A DNA stretch of 43,972 nt from a bacterium (GTDB lineage: Bacteria; Verrucomicrobiota; Kiritimatiellia; CAIKKV01; CAITUY01). Made by a program: the position numbers and the translations under genes. Positions 1 through 8,263 of the stretch are shown piece after piece (within the stretch, counting starts at the first letter, position 1; every line of letters starts with the position of its first letter). The stretch lies in assembly GCA_037128595.1 (NCBI GenBank), contig JBAXWB010000036.1:1-43972 (forward strand), in the 5' to 3' direction. A model generated the notes under the pieces. It ran no database searches. It was not told the DNA's origin and saw only the letters and a list, made by a program, of their open reading frames with translations.

Positions 1-62
1 GCCCCGCCCTGCCTGAAAACTTCGGTGGGCTGATCAAGGGCTCTGTCTATTTCATTAGATGA
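1..62 (+). CDS. C-terminal end of an upstream gene (partial, product unknown)
   Basis: The third frame is open from the window edge to a TGA at 60-62 and encodes 19 residues ending in GSVYFIR. The TGA overlaps the ATG of the next gene at 59 (ATGA), the arrangement expected for translationally coupled genes, and the next gene has no strong Shine-Dalgarno of its own. Too little is present to name the product. It is the best candidate for the preceding operon member, but so short an open stretch could be chance. Confidence 0.45.
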   Translation, partial: PALPENFGGLIKGSVYFIR

Positions 63-2281
63 TTTCGGTACTGGAATCTCTACACGATACGCCCCGCCCG
101 ACAGTGGGTGGGAGACCGTTTGAAGGCGTGATGGCCTATACCTATCGCGAGCATCTCGCGGAGTTTGTCGCGGCCGGTATTGAAGTGTTCCGGCTTTCTC
201 TGCCTCTGGGCTGGGTCGGGCCGGGGCGATATGATTATCGCGAAACTGATGAGATCGTAGGCGCATTTTGTGCCGCCAGTCCCCGCGCGAAATTATTTCC
301 GCTGCTCTGGTTGGACGGTGCCGAACTCAAGTGGTGGGAGCTGGCTCATCCGGGTGAACGGGCCCTGGCCCGTTCACGGATGTCCGGTGAGATCATCGGA
401 CAACACCCGGACATTCCTCGCTATGCCGCCGTGGACGACCAGCCTGATCCGAATCTGGACAACTTCGACCGGCATCACCAGCAGTCTCCCTGTCTGCACT
501 CCTTTGCATCAGCGGTCTGGAAATCAGAAGCCATCGAAGCCTTGACCCGTCTGCTACGCCACCTTGACGAGGCCTTCCCGGACCGTTTTGTCGGATATTA
601 TCTCTGCGCGGGGTTGTCGTATGAGTGGTTTAATTGGGGAAATTATACGGACGACGTCCTCTTTGACTACAGTGAGCCCATGGGTAACTATTTCCGGGAA
701 TGGTTACGCCGGCGCTATCTCACTCCTGCCGCCTTGGCCGCCGCCTGGCGTCAACCTGTACGTGACTTTAACTCCATTCCGATGCCCCTACCGGAGCAAC
801 GTCCGGCGCGGGAGGCCGCCCCGTTATTGGATCCGCGCCATCACGGACCGGCGGCTGATTTTGCGGCGGCTTTATCGGATGCGCAAGCGGACGCCTTTCT
901 GGATCTATGCCGTGCGGCCCGCAAGGCGACGCCGGAGCGTCGGCTGGTGGGCGGGTTTTATGGATATTGGTGGACCCAGACCAATTTCCCTGGGCCGGTT
1001 CGCAATGGGCATTTGGCCCTGCAGCGCGTGCTGAATTCCGACGATGTTGATTTCCTGGCCAGTCCTTATGACTACACCAACCGGGGCGTCGGCGGAGTGA
1101 ATAGTTCACAGACCCTGCCCGGCTCCATGACCCGCCACGGCAAACTTTACATTAACTCCACCGATATCAAGCTGGCTGATGACAGTTATGGGTGGCAGTC
1201 CTTTATCCGGGTGCCGCGCACCGCTTCCGAAGCGGTGGAACTGATGAAACGGGATTTTGCAACCTCGCTGGCGGCGGGTCAGGATCAATCCTGGGTTGAC
1301 CTTTTTGGCGGAGCCTTCAAGCATCCGGCGCTGCGTGACACGTTGGCGCGCCTCCAGGTCATCACGCACGAAAACATGGAATTAAGACAGGCCGGGCGGC
1401 CGGAGTGCCTGGTGGTGGTTGATGAGGAGAGCCTCCGCTGGACCACGCCGAATACGCCGATGACCGTACCGTTGTTCGGGGTGCAGAAACAATGGCATCT
1501 GCTTCGCACCGGAATGCCCTGGACCCAGATCACCTTGAACGATTTTCTGGATTACGACTGGCCCGAGGCCCGGATGGTGTATTTTGTAAACCTATTCCGG
1601 GTCAATACGGCGTTGCGCCAGCGCTTGCATCAGAAGTTAGGTGCGACGGGTTGTGCTGCCATTTGGACGTTGTGGCCCGGCTTGCTGGGTGATAACGGTC
1701 CGACATTGTCGGGCGTGAAAGAGTTGACGGGTTTTGAGGTGGAGTGGTTGCCGTTGGCTTCCGGTGATTGGACCTTCAGAACACGGGCTGGGGCTGCGAC
1801 CTGGCCGGCCGCTCTGGAGTACGGGACGGGCGTCCGGCGAGAGGACTACACGGCCCGCATGAAATATTACCCCCCGCCGGAGTCTTTCGCGGCGGCCCCG
1901 CGACTGGGGCTGCGTCCGGAGGCCGCTGACGAGGTGGTGGCCGATTGGAGTGATGTATCGAGGCCCGCTTTGGCGCTGACCCGCCGGCCAGGCTTCACCT
2001 CCATTTTCAATGCGGGCCCGCTTCTGCCCGAATCCATTCTCCATGGGTTGGTCAGGGGCGCCGGGGCCCATGCCTATACTCCGCCCGGCGATCTGGTTTA
2101 TGCCAACGATCGTTTTCTGGGTATCTATACGGGGCTTGCAGAGCGGCGTTGCGTTCAGTTCAGGGAGCCCGTCCGGGTCTTTGACCTGTTTGCCGGACAA
2201 TGGTTAACCGCCGGCCCCGTCACTTCGCTGGAGCTCAACGCTCCGCCCGAGACCATGGCCTTATGGCGGTTGGATATCTGA
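59..2281 (+). CDS. GH42-like (clan GH-A) beta-galactosidase-type protein
   Basis: A 740-residue protein with no signal peptide. The N-terminal part reads as a TIM-barrel of the beta-galactosidase type (residues about 20-430): AGIEVFRLSLPLGW near the first strands, and GLSYEWFNWG around residue 190, where the family carries its acid/base Glu. It is followed by a DYSEPM...WLRRRY stretch typical of GH42-like proteins. The region from about 440 to 620 resembles the glutamine-amidotransferase-like trimerisation domain of GH42 (CLVVVDEESLRW, then a WHLLRTGMPW segment). The expected nucleophile region reads LYINSTD, so no clear catalytic Glu is visible there; activity is uncertain. The gene probably belongs to an operon entering from the left. 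It is much more divergent than the two canonical GH42 proteins in this window, and an uncharacterised GH-A family is possible. Confidence 0.7.
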   Translation: MISVLESLHDTPRPTVGGRPFEGVMAYTYREHLAEFVAAGIEVFRLSLPLGWVGPGRYDYRETDEIVGAFCAASPRAKLFPLLWLDGAELKWWELAHPGERALARSRMSGEIIGQHPDIPRYAAVDDQPDPNLDNFDRHHQQSPCLHSFASAVWKSEAIEALTRLLRHLDEAFPDRFVGYYLCAGLSYEWFNWGNYTDDVLFDYSEPMGNYFREWLRRRYLTPAALAAAWRQPVRDFNSIPMPLPEQRPAREAAPLLDPRHHGPAADFAAALSDAQADAFLDLCRAARKATPERRLVGGFYGYWWTQTNFPGPVRNGHLALQRVLNSDDVDFLASPYDYTNRGVGGVNSSQTLPGSMTRHGKLYINSTDIKLADDSYGWQSFIRVPRTASEAVELMKRDFATSLAAGQDQSWVDLFGGAFKHPALRDTLARLQVITHENMELRQAGRPECLVVVDEESLRWTTPNTPMTVPLFGVQKQWHLLRTGMPWTQITLNDFLDYDWPEARMVYFVNLFRVNTALRQRLHQKLGATGCAAIWTLWPGLLGDNGPTLSGVKELTGFEVEWLPLASGDWTFRTRAGAATWPAALEYGTGVRREDYTARMKYYPPPESFAAAPRLGLRPEAADEVVADWSDVSRPALALTRRPGFTSIFNAGPLLPESILHGLVRGAGAHAYTPPGDLVYANDRFLGIYTGLAERRCVQFREPVRVFDLFAGQWLTAGPVTSLELNAPPETMALWRLDI

Positions 2282-2282
2282 A

Positions 2283-2381
2283 CCCGGTGTGGACCGCTCA
2301 GTTGCCACAGCGGCTCACCGGGACGGTTCGCCCTACCCAAACGCAGAAACACCCGATTTTAAACAGGTAGGGCGAGCCGTC
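2283..2381. terminator. Paired hairpins between convergent genes, probable bidirectional terminator
   Basis: Two inverted repeats fill the gap between convergent stops. The first has outer arms CCCGGTG (2283-2289) and CACCGGG (2316-2322) and inner arms CCGCT (2294-2298) and AGCGG (2309-2313). The second is a 16-bp stem with one G-T pair, GACGGTTCGCCCTACC (2322-2337) against GGTAGGGCGAGCCGTC (2366-2381), with a 28-nt loop. No T-run follows, so it is not a textbook intrinsic terminator. Position and stem strength favour a termination or mRNA-end role. Confidence 0.5.
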
Positions 2382-2390
2382 TGCATGCGG

Positions 2391-4475
2391 CTAGAATGAG
2401 GCCGGTCGTTTTAGAATCGCCGTTCCATGGCTGGCCAATTGAAGGGAGCCTTTCACGGGGGTGCCGGTGAGGAAATCCTGCAAGCCTTTTTCATGGAGCG
2501 TGACAGTCTGCACCGATGGCGTGAAATTGATCAGGAACAGGAAGTCAGTGGCCCCGTCGGTTCTTAACTGGGCGGTCACGCCTTCCGGGAGATCGGCCTC
2601 CAGCACCCGGCGCAGGCCGAGTTGGCTGATCAGGCCCGCGTAGAAGTCCTTGAGAAAGGCCGGTTCGGTCCGGGCGCCAATATACCAGGCACTGCCTTTT
2701 CCGAAACGATTGACCGTCAGCACCGGCTGGCCGGCGTAGAAATCCTTGCCGTAAGTGGCCACCACCTCAGCCCCCTCGGCGTGAACCATATCGCAGAACA
2801 ACTCTGCCTTATAGGGACCGGTCAGGCCCGGGAGCGCGCCCGCCGTAGGAACCACGCTGTTGCTTTCGTCGTCGTAAAGCCCGTCCGTCGCTTCGACCCA
2901 CACTCCCAGAACGGAGCGGAGCCCGCCCGGCCGGCCGCCTTCAAGGAGGAGATCATTCTCATCCGAGAGGCCGCTCCAGTAGGTGACCACCAGGGTGCCG
3001 CCCGCTTTCACGAATGCCGTGAGGCGTTCCGCCACGCCGGGGCGCAGAAGGTAGAGCATGGGGGCGACCACCAGCTTGAAACCTGAAAAATCATGCGTGC
3101 TGTCAACCACCGCAACGGGGATCCCGCTCTGCCAGAACGGCTGGTAGTGCTGGTTGCAAGTCAGCTCATAGTCGCGGCGCTGGTGTCGGGGACTGCCATT
3201 GCCGTCAATGGCCCAGCGGACTTCCCAGTCATAGATCACCGCCACTTGCTCCGGGGTCACGGTGCCGATCACCGGATCGAGTTGGGAGAGCAGGTGCCCC
3301 ACATCGGCGACATCGGCGAAGGCGTGGGTCTTTTCCTGTCCTGACACCTCCACAACGGAGCCGTGGAATTTTTCGCCGCAGCCCCGGCTTTGACGCCATT
3401 GGAAATACTGGACGGAATCAGCGCCATGAGCCACCGCCTGAAGTGAGGCCATCCGGTGCACGCCGGGCCGTTTGAGTTTTCCCACCGGCCACCAGTTTGC
3501 CACGCTCGGGGTGCTTTCCATCAGCAGGAACGGTTTGCCTCCTTTGAGCGAACGGTTCAGGTCATGTTGAAAGGAGGTGCTGACGGCCTGCTCCAGCATG
3601 TTCGCGCGATCATGGTAGAGGGGATAGCTATCCCAGGCGACCAGATCCATGTGGGGTGCCATTTTCCAGCAATCCAGGTCGACATAGGTGCCCATCATAT
3701 TGGTGGTCACGGGGACTCCGGGTGTCAGTTGGCGCAGGGGTCGCATTTCGTTGAGCATGAAGTCGATGGTGTGGTCCGTCATGAACCGCCGCCAGTCAAG
3801 GGTCAGTCCATGAATGCTGATTTCGCCCAGGCCGCGTTCGCCGGTCCACCAGCCCGGCGCATCGATCTGATCCCAGTCGGTATAGGTGTGGCTCCAGAAG
3901 GCCGTCCACCAGGCCTCGTTCAACCGCTCGAGGGTCGTGTATTTCTTTTTCAGCCACTCGCGGAAGGCGGCCTTGCAGAGTTCGCAGTAGCAGTAGCCGT
4001 GATACTCATTGGAGGCGTGCCAGAGCAACAGGGCTGGATGATCCTTATAGCGGTCTGCGAGCCGGGTGGCCATCTCTGCACATTTGGCTCGGTAGATCGG
4101 AGAGGAGAGGCAATAGTTCACCCGGAACCCGTGCAGGGGGGCGCGGCGGTCGATATGGGTCCGGAGGATTTCAGGATAGGCGCGGGACATCCAGGCCGGC
4201 TGCGCCGCACTTGGGGTGGCCAAGATGGCAAACCGGTTCTGCGCCGCCAGCTTATCCATGATGCGATCAAGCCAGTCGAAGGTATAACGCCCTTCCTCCG
4301 GTTCCAGTTTCGTCCATGAAAAAATGCCCACCGTCATGGTGTTGCACCCGGCCAGCCCCATGAGGCGCATGTCTTCATCCCATACTTCGGCGGGCCATTG
4401 TTCGGGACTGTAGTCTCCCCCGTGAATGAAATGAGGGAATTTCGGATTGATGGGGGGATGGCGGTTAAGCGACAT
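2391..4475 (-). CDS. Beta-galactosidase, GH42
   Basis: A 694-residue cytoplasmic enzyme expected to release terminal beta-linked galactose (some GH42 members use alpha-L-arabinopyranosides). The N-terminal HGGDYSPEQWPAEVWDEDM block, the barrel, the acid/base Glu157 in HASNEYHG, a cysteine cluster just after it (C162, C164, C167) that fits the GH42 zinc site, and the nucleophile Glu320 in LLMEST are all present. The trimerisation domain follows at about 420-620 and a small C-terminal beta domain completes the usual length. An AGGAG Shine-Dalgarno lies 8-9 nt before the ATG. It is 11 nt downstream of the CehA/McbA-like gene, so the two form an operon. No signal peptide, so the substrate must be imported. 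Substrate specificity cannot be read from sequence. Confidence 0.93.
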   Translation of the reverse strand: MSLNRHPPINPKFPHFIHGGDYSPEQWPAEVWDEDMRLMGLAGCNTMTVGIFSWTKLEPEEGRYTFDWLDRIMDKLAAQNRFAILATPSAAQPAWMSRAYPEILRTHIDRRAPLHGFRVNYCLSSPIYRAKCAEMATRLADRYKDHPALLLWHASNEYHGYCYCELCKAAFREWLKKKYTTLERLNEAWWTAFWSHTYTDWDQIDAPGWWTGERGLGEISIHGLTLDWRRFMTDHTIDFMLNEMRPLRQLTPGVPVTTNMMGTYVDLDCWKMAPHMDLVAWDSYPLYHDRANMLEQAVSTSFQHDLNRSLKGGKPFLLMESTPSVANWWPVGKLKRPGVHRMASLQAVAHGADSVQYFQWRQSRGCGEKFHGSVVEVSGQEKTHAFADVADVGHLLSQLDPVIGTVTPEQVAVIYDWEVRWAIDGNGSPRHQRRDYELTCNQHYQPFWQSGIPVAVVDSTHDFSGFKLVVAPMLYLLRPGVAERLTAFVKAGGTLVVTYWSGLSDENDLLLEGGRPGGLRSVLGVWVEATDGLYDDESNSVVPTAGALPGLTGPYKAELFCDMVHAEGAEVVATYGKDFYAGQPVLTVNRFGKGSAWYIGARTEPAFLKDFYAGLISQLGLRRVLEADLPEGVTAQLRTDGATDFLFLINFTPSVQTVTLHEKGLQDFLTGTPVKGSLQLASHGTAILKRPASF

Positions 4476-4486
4476 GGGCGATACTC

Positions 4487-6346
4487 CTATTTTCCGGCTT
4501 CCGGCATAATGTTCCAGTAAATATGTTGAAGGGATTGGCGCAGGGGTTCAAAGGCGAAGCCCCACCAGGGAACCTGCCCCGGCAGCATGCCGCTCTTGGT
4601 TTTCTCGCGCCACTGTCCCGTGAAACTGAATTCCACATGACGCCGCACCGGGGCGTAGTCCAGGAAGATGGACCGCGTCATGGGGGTGATCCCGTTCGCG
4701 GTAATGGTCAGTTCGGCCAGGGGTGACACCACGGCCTCGAGTTGGCCCCGGGCGTTGGCGGTGAGGTTCTCCTGAACGACCCCCAGGACCGAGATGGCCA
4801 CATGGGCGCCGGGGAGCGTCTCCAGATGAAGGTGGCATTGCACCGGGGCGGGCGGAGTCCAGCCGCGCGGAACAAAATAGATGGGATTGGTCAGAGCCAC
4901 CTGCTTGATGGCCGTATATTCAGAATGCAACTCCGCCTCACAGAGTTCTGCGTAGGCGAATACATCCAGAAAACGGTCGTCGGTCGGGTAGTTGCTTCCA
5001 TAAACCTTGACCACATACCAGGCCCGGTCCCCGTGTTCGGTGACCGGCAGGATGAGCCGGTGGTGGCGGGGTTTCTGGTCACGCAGATCCTGCTTCAGAA
5101 TCGGGAGGCCATTGCGATAAACAATGAGTCCACTCAGGAACTCCCCGGGGTCGGGGTCAGACCAGACTTCGACCTCCAGCTGGTGGCCGGGATGATCCAG
5201 GGTGATTTCATCGCCCATCCGGTAATGGCCGTCATCCGCTGTAAAGATGACAAAGGGGCCGCTCGTCATGAGGGTCCTGCCGGTCCGCATCCCTTCCGCG
5301 ACGCCGGTCCGTGAATAGGTCCGGCTGGGGGTTTGGGTGTAGCCCAGGATTTGGCCGATATGATGGGCGCCATGGAGGTCCCCATCCGTTTCGGCAACGG
5401 CAGGCAGGTGGTAACCCTCATTGAGCAGATGGAACCAGACGTTCTGATAGAAAATCTGGTCAGGATCGTAGCCCATGGCCACAATGGCATCAGGGGTACA
5501 GCCGGCGAGAAGGCCATAAATCAGGTCACTGGCCATGTTGGTGGTGATGACCGTCTGGTCGGCGCGATCCATCCACCAACTGGTGGGATGGGCCGCCACC
5601 CCGACTGCGCCCTGGGCTTGAAACCGGCGCCACACGGAAAAGGGAAGCTCGCCGGTGAAAGGGCAGTTCGGCTCGACTTCAACACCCGTACGGGTCTGTT
5701 GGCTGCTGAACTTCACATAATCCGGGTCATGCCATCCCATGTATTCGCCATTAGGATCCTTGAACGGGGTGAGGTTGGTCCACCAGGTGTGGCCAAAGCG
5801 TTTCTTGGGTCGTTCGCCGCCGAAATAAAGATGGAAAGCCGGGGTAGAGTACGATTCGAGCCGGGCGGCGATTTCATCGCCTGAAACGACGCGATCTGTT
5901 TCACAGCGGTGCATCCATCCCTGGCAGACGTCCACATAACTGATCCCGAGCGCTTCGCAGTACCGCACCACCCCCTTGGGGTCCTGTTGATAATTGAGAT
6001 GGTCATGGCTTTCGCCGCAGAAATACCCTGCAGCGTTTGGATCGAACCAGGGCGTTAATTCGCAGGTCAGGGTCTGGGGAGTTCCTGCCTCGAGCACGAT
6101 CGTCCGGGTGAACCATTCGTGGCTGATCAGGCGATGAACGGCAATATCGTATTGGCCCGGAGGGAGATCTAGCTCGAATGCGCCATCACAGGGGAATCCA
6201 CGCAGGGATTCATGAACGCCGGCATCCTGAATGATATTGCCTTGGCCATCAGTCACGCGCACCCAGGCCGGGAGGCGTTGAGATTTTCCTGTTTCGTGAA
6301 TGGTGCCAGTCAGGGGGATCAGATCGGGACAAGAGGGTGGTTTCAT
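4487..6346 (-). CDS. CehA/McbA family metallohydrolase (PHP fold)
   Basis: A 619-residue protein. Residues 1-100 look like a beta-sandwich with a carboxypeptidase-regulatory flavour (PLTGTIHETG, LPPGQYDIAV). The PHP metal-binding core starts with GESHDHL (His114, His116) and continues with AAHPTSWW (His253) and AETDGDLHGAHH (318-329), the metal ligands expected of the CehA/McbA group. That group was named from carbamate hydrolases, but many members sit in glycan loci with unknown substrates, so a hydrolytic role on a modified sugar is inference. A TTG at 6380-6382 would add 12 residues; the ATG at 6346 is preferred because the extra residues look non-conserved and a TATAAG -10-like box (CTTATA at 6359-6364) lies between. 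No Shine-Dalgarno is visible. First gene of an operon with the GH42. Confidence 0.75.
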   Translation of the reverse strand: MKPPSCPDLIPLTGTIHETGKSQRLPAWVRVTDGQGNIIQDAGVHESLRGFPCDGAFELDLPPGQYDIAVHRLISHEWFTRTIVLEAGTPQTLTCELTPWFDPNAAGYFCGESHDHLNYQQDPKGVVRYCEALGISYVDVCQGWMHRCETDRVVSGDEIAARLESYSTPAFHLYFGGERPKKRFGHTWWTNLTPFKDPNGEYMGWHDPDYVKFSSQQTRTGVEVEPNCPFTGELPFSVWRRFQAQGAVGVAAHPTSWWMDRADQTVITTNMASDLIYGLLAGCTPDAIVAMGYDPDQIFYQNVWFHLLNEGYHLPAVAETDGDLHGAHHIGQILGYTQTPSRTYSRTGVAEGMRTGRTLMTSGPFVIFTADDGHYRMGDEITLDHPGHQLEVEVWSDPDPGEFLSGLIVYRNGLPILKQDLRDQKPRHHRLILPVTEHGDRAWYVVKVYGSNYPTDDRFLDVFAYAELCEAELHSEYTAIKQVALTNPIYFVPRGWTPPAPVQCHLHLETLPGAHVAISVLGVVQENLTANARGQLEAVVSPLAELTITANGITPMTRSIFLDYAPVRRHVEFSFTGQWREKTKSGMLPGQVPWWGFAFEPLRQSLQHIYWNIMPEAGK

Positions 6347-6412
6347 GTGAAGGATAATCTTATAAAAAATGGTTTGGGACAATCGAAAACAGTCGTGTTA
6401 TATTCTGCGCCC
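6347..6412. promoter_or_regulatory. Divergent promoter region
   Basis: Sixty-six bases separate the divergent starts of the PHP hydrolase (-) and the lipoprotein (+). A TATATT at 6399-6404 lies 8 nt before the + strand ATG, and a TATAAG reads on the minus strand at 6364-6359, 12 nt before the minus-strand ATG. Neither gene has a Shine-Dalgarno, so both transcripts could be leaderless or nearly so. The -35 matches are weak on both sides (TTGGGA at 6374-6379 for the + strand, spacer 19). Confidence 0.35.
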
Positions 6413-8263
6413 ATGATGAAGCGAAGATACCTATTCCTATTGCTCGGCCTTGTTCTGGCGGGAGGCTGTGTTGACAGGGGCCGGGTGACGGTCGAGACCA
6501 CTGATTTCATGGGCTGGACCAACTCCTGGAAAATCTCCAATCGGAGCTGCGAACTGATTCTCGTGCCTGCTATCAATCATGTGATGAGCTTTTCCCTGAC
6601 AGGCGGCTCCAATCTGCTGTGGGTGGCCCCGGAAGTCAATGGCGGGATGGTTCAGGAGGCGGGGACCAACTGGCATAACTTCGGCGGCGATAAGGTGTGG
6701 CCCACGTCGCTAGACCTCTGGCGGAAGTATACGGGGCGGCGTTGGCCCCCGTCCTATTCGTTTGATGGCGGGCGTGCCACTGCGGAGCCGATCCCGGGCG
6801 GGGTGCGGATGACCTCGCCGGAAGATACCGACTTTGGGTCAGTTTGCGTGCGCGAGTTCGTCATGGACCCCAAGGAACCCTTAGTCAATGTCCGCCAGTA
6901 TTTCAAAAAACAGCGGGGGGGCAGTGTGGACATGACGGTATGGTCTGTGACGCAGGTGAGGCGTCCCTCCTTCTGCCTGCTTCCGCTGGGTAAAGAGGAT
7001 GATGGCCTGCGTTACCGGAAACTGGGAGAACTTCTGCCTGGCTTGTTTTCGACCCATCAGTCGGTGCTGTCGCTGAAAAATGATGACATCGCCTGTCAGA
7101 AGGTGGGCGTCATGCCTGACGCGTCCTTGAAGGCTGGCTGGGTTGCCGCCTGCTTCGAAACGGATGGGGCAATGCTTCTGCTATCCCATGAATTGCAGTC
7201 CGGTGTGACCTACCCCGACAATGGGTGTGATGCGGAGGTATTTGCCGGGGGCGGCGAATTCGGGCAATACAGCGAGATCGAACTGCTGGGGCCCATGACG
7301 GTGATGTCTGAAGGGAGGCGGTATGACCACGACCAGGTGTGGCAGATTCTCCGGATCAATGCTGAAGAGGCGCGGGATCCCGGTAAGGCGGGAGAAAAGG
7401 CCGCTCAAGCACACCTTCTGGCGCTGAACCGGTTCAAGGAAAACGCGCTGTCCCGGGATAAAAGCCGATCCGAAGCCAAGGTGAGTTCCGGTTGGAAAAA
7501 CTATCGGCTGGGTGAATACTCTCTGGCGCTGAAGGACTTCCAGATGGCAGAGATGCATTCGCCCAAGGGAGGCTCGGAGCATCTGGCGGCCTTGTATGGG
7601 GAAGCGACGACGTGGTCTCTACGCCGGCCGGGTGAGGATCTCGAGCAGGCCAGGCAATTATACCGCCAGGTGATTGAGCTGGCGCCCACTAACCATCTGG
7701 CGGCCTGGAGTTGGTTGGGGTTAGCCCGGATCACGGCCATGCCCGACAATGGGGAAGCCCCGGAACTGGAGCCACAGGTGGCCGCCTATCAGGACGTGAT
7801 CGATCGGTTTCCATTTCATCCCGCCGGGGAGGAGGCCTTTCTGCTCCAGCAGGCGGCAAAACTGGCGGCACCGGATGAGGCCCGGACCCGAGTGGTGCTT
7901 GAGTCCTTGCAGGAGTTTCTCAAAACCCATCCGCAAAGCCCCTGGCACAGTGCGGCCTTCCGGTTGGTCGCGCATTGCGGTCTGATGCTCGGGTTAAACG
8001 ACCTGAGACTGGAGGCGACGATGCAGGCCTGGAAAACGGCGGAAATCGATCCGGCCAATCCCATCCAGGATTTATCTTATACCTACTGGCAACTGGCCAC
8101 TCTCGCTGAATTCGGGGTCGGAGACTTTGCGATGGCTCGTGAGTATTACACGAAATTGATTGAGGAGTACCCCGGCGAGCAGAAGGTATTCATTGCCAAA
8201 CAGGAACTCAAGCGGATGGATGAACTGGAGGCCCGGTTGCGGGCGGAGGGCGCGACCCCGTGA
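6413..8263 (+). CDS. Lipoprotein with DUF4380-like beta domain and TPR-type C-terminus
   Basis: A 616-residue predicted lipoprotein. It starts MMKRRYLFLLLGLVLAGGC: a positively charged start, a hydrophobic core and a lipobox with Cys19. Residues about 30-330 look like the galactose-mutarotase-like beta-sandwich of DUF4380 proteins (WKISNRSCELILVPAINHVM, then NLLWVAPEVNG). Residues about 360-610 carry helical TPR-like units (WKNYRLGEYSLALKDFQMAE, LYRQVIELAPTNHLAAWSWL, REYYTKLIEEYPGEQKVFIA). The open frame continues upstream to 6212, but the lipoprotein signal fixes the start at 6413 or 6416. The stop overlaps the GTG of the binding-protein gene (GTGA), so it is co-translated with the ABC transporter. 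A surface sugar-capture or assembly role is inference from the neighbours. Confidence 0.75.
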   Translation: MMKRRYLFLLLGLVLAGGCVDRGRVTVETTDFMGWTNSWKISNRSCELILVPAINHVMSFSLTGGSNLLWVAPEVNGGMVQEAGTNWHNFGGDKVWPTSLDLWRKYTGRRWPPSYSFDGGRATAEPIPGGVRMTSPEDTDFGSVCVREFVMDPKEPLVNVRQYFKKQRGGSVDMTVWSVTQVRRPSFCLLPLGKEDDGLRYRKLGELLPGLFSTHQSVLSLKNDDIACQKVGVMPDASLKAGWVAACFETDGAMLLLSHELQSGVTYPDNGCDAEVFAGGGEFGQYSEIELLGPMTVMSEGRRYDHDQVWQILRINAEEARDPGKAGEKAAQAHLLALNRFKENALSRDKSRSEAKVSSGWKNYRLGEYSLALKDFQMAEMHSPKGGSEHLAALYGEATTWSLRRPGEDLEQARQLYRQVIELAPTNHLAAWSWLGLARITAMPDNGEAPELEPQVAAYQDVIDRFPFHPAGEEAFLLQQAAKLAAPDEARTRVVLESLQEFLKTHPQSPWHSAAFRLVAHCGLMLGLNDLRLEATMQAWKTAEIDPANPIQDLSYTYWQLATLAEFGVGDFAMAREYYTKLIEEYPGEQKVFIAKQELKRMDELEARLRAEGATP

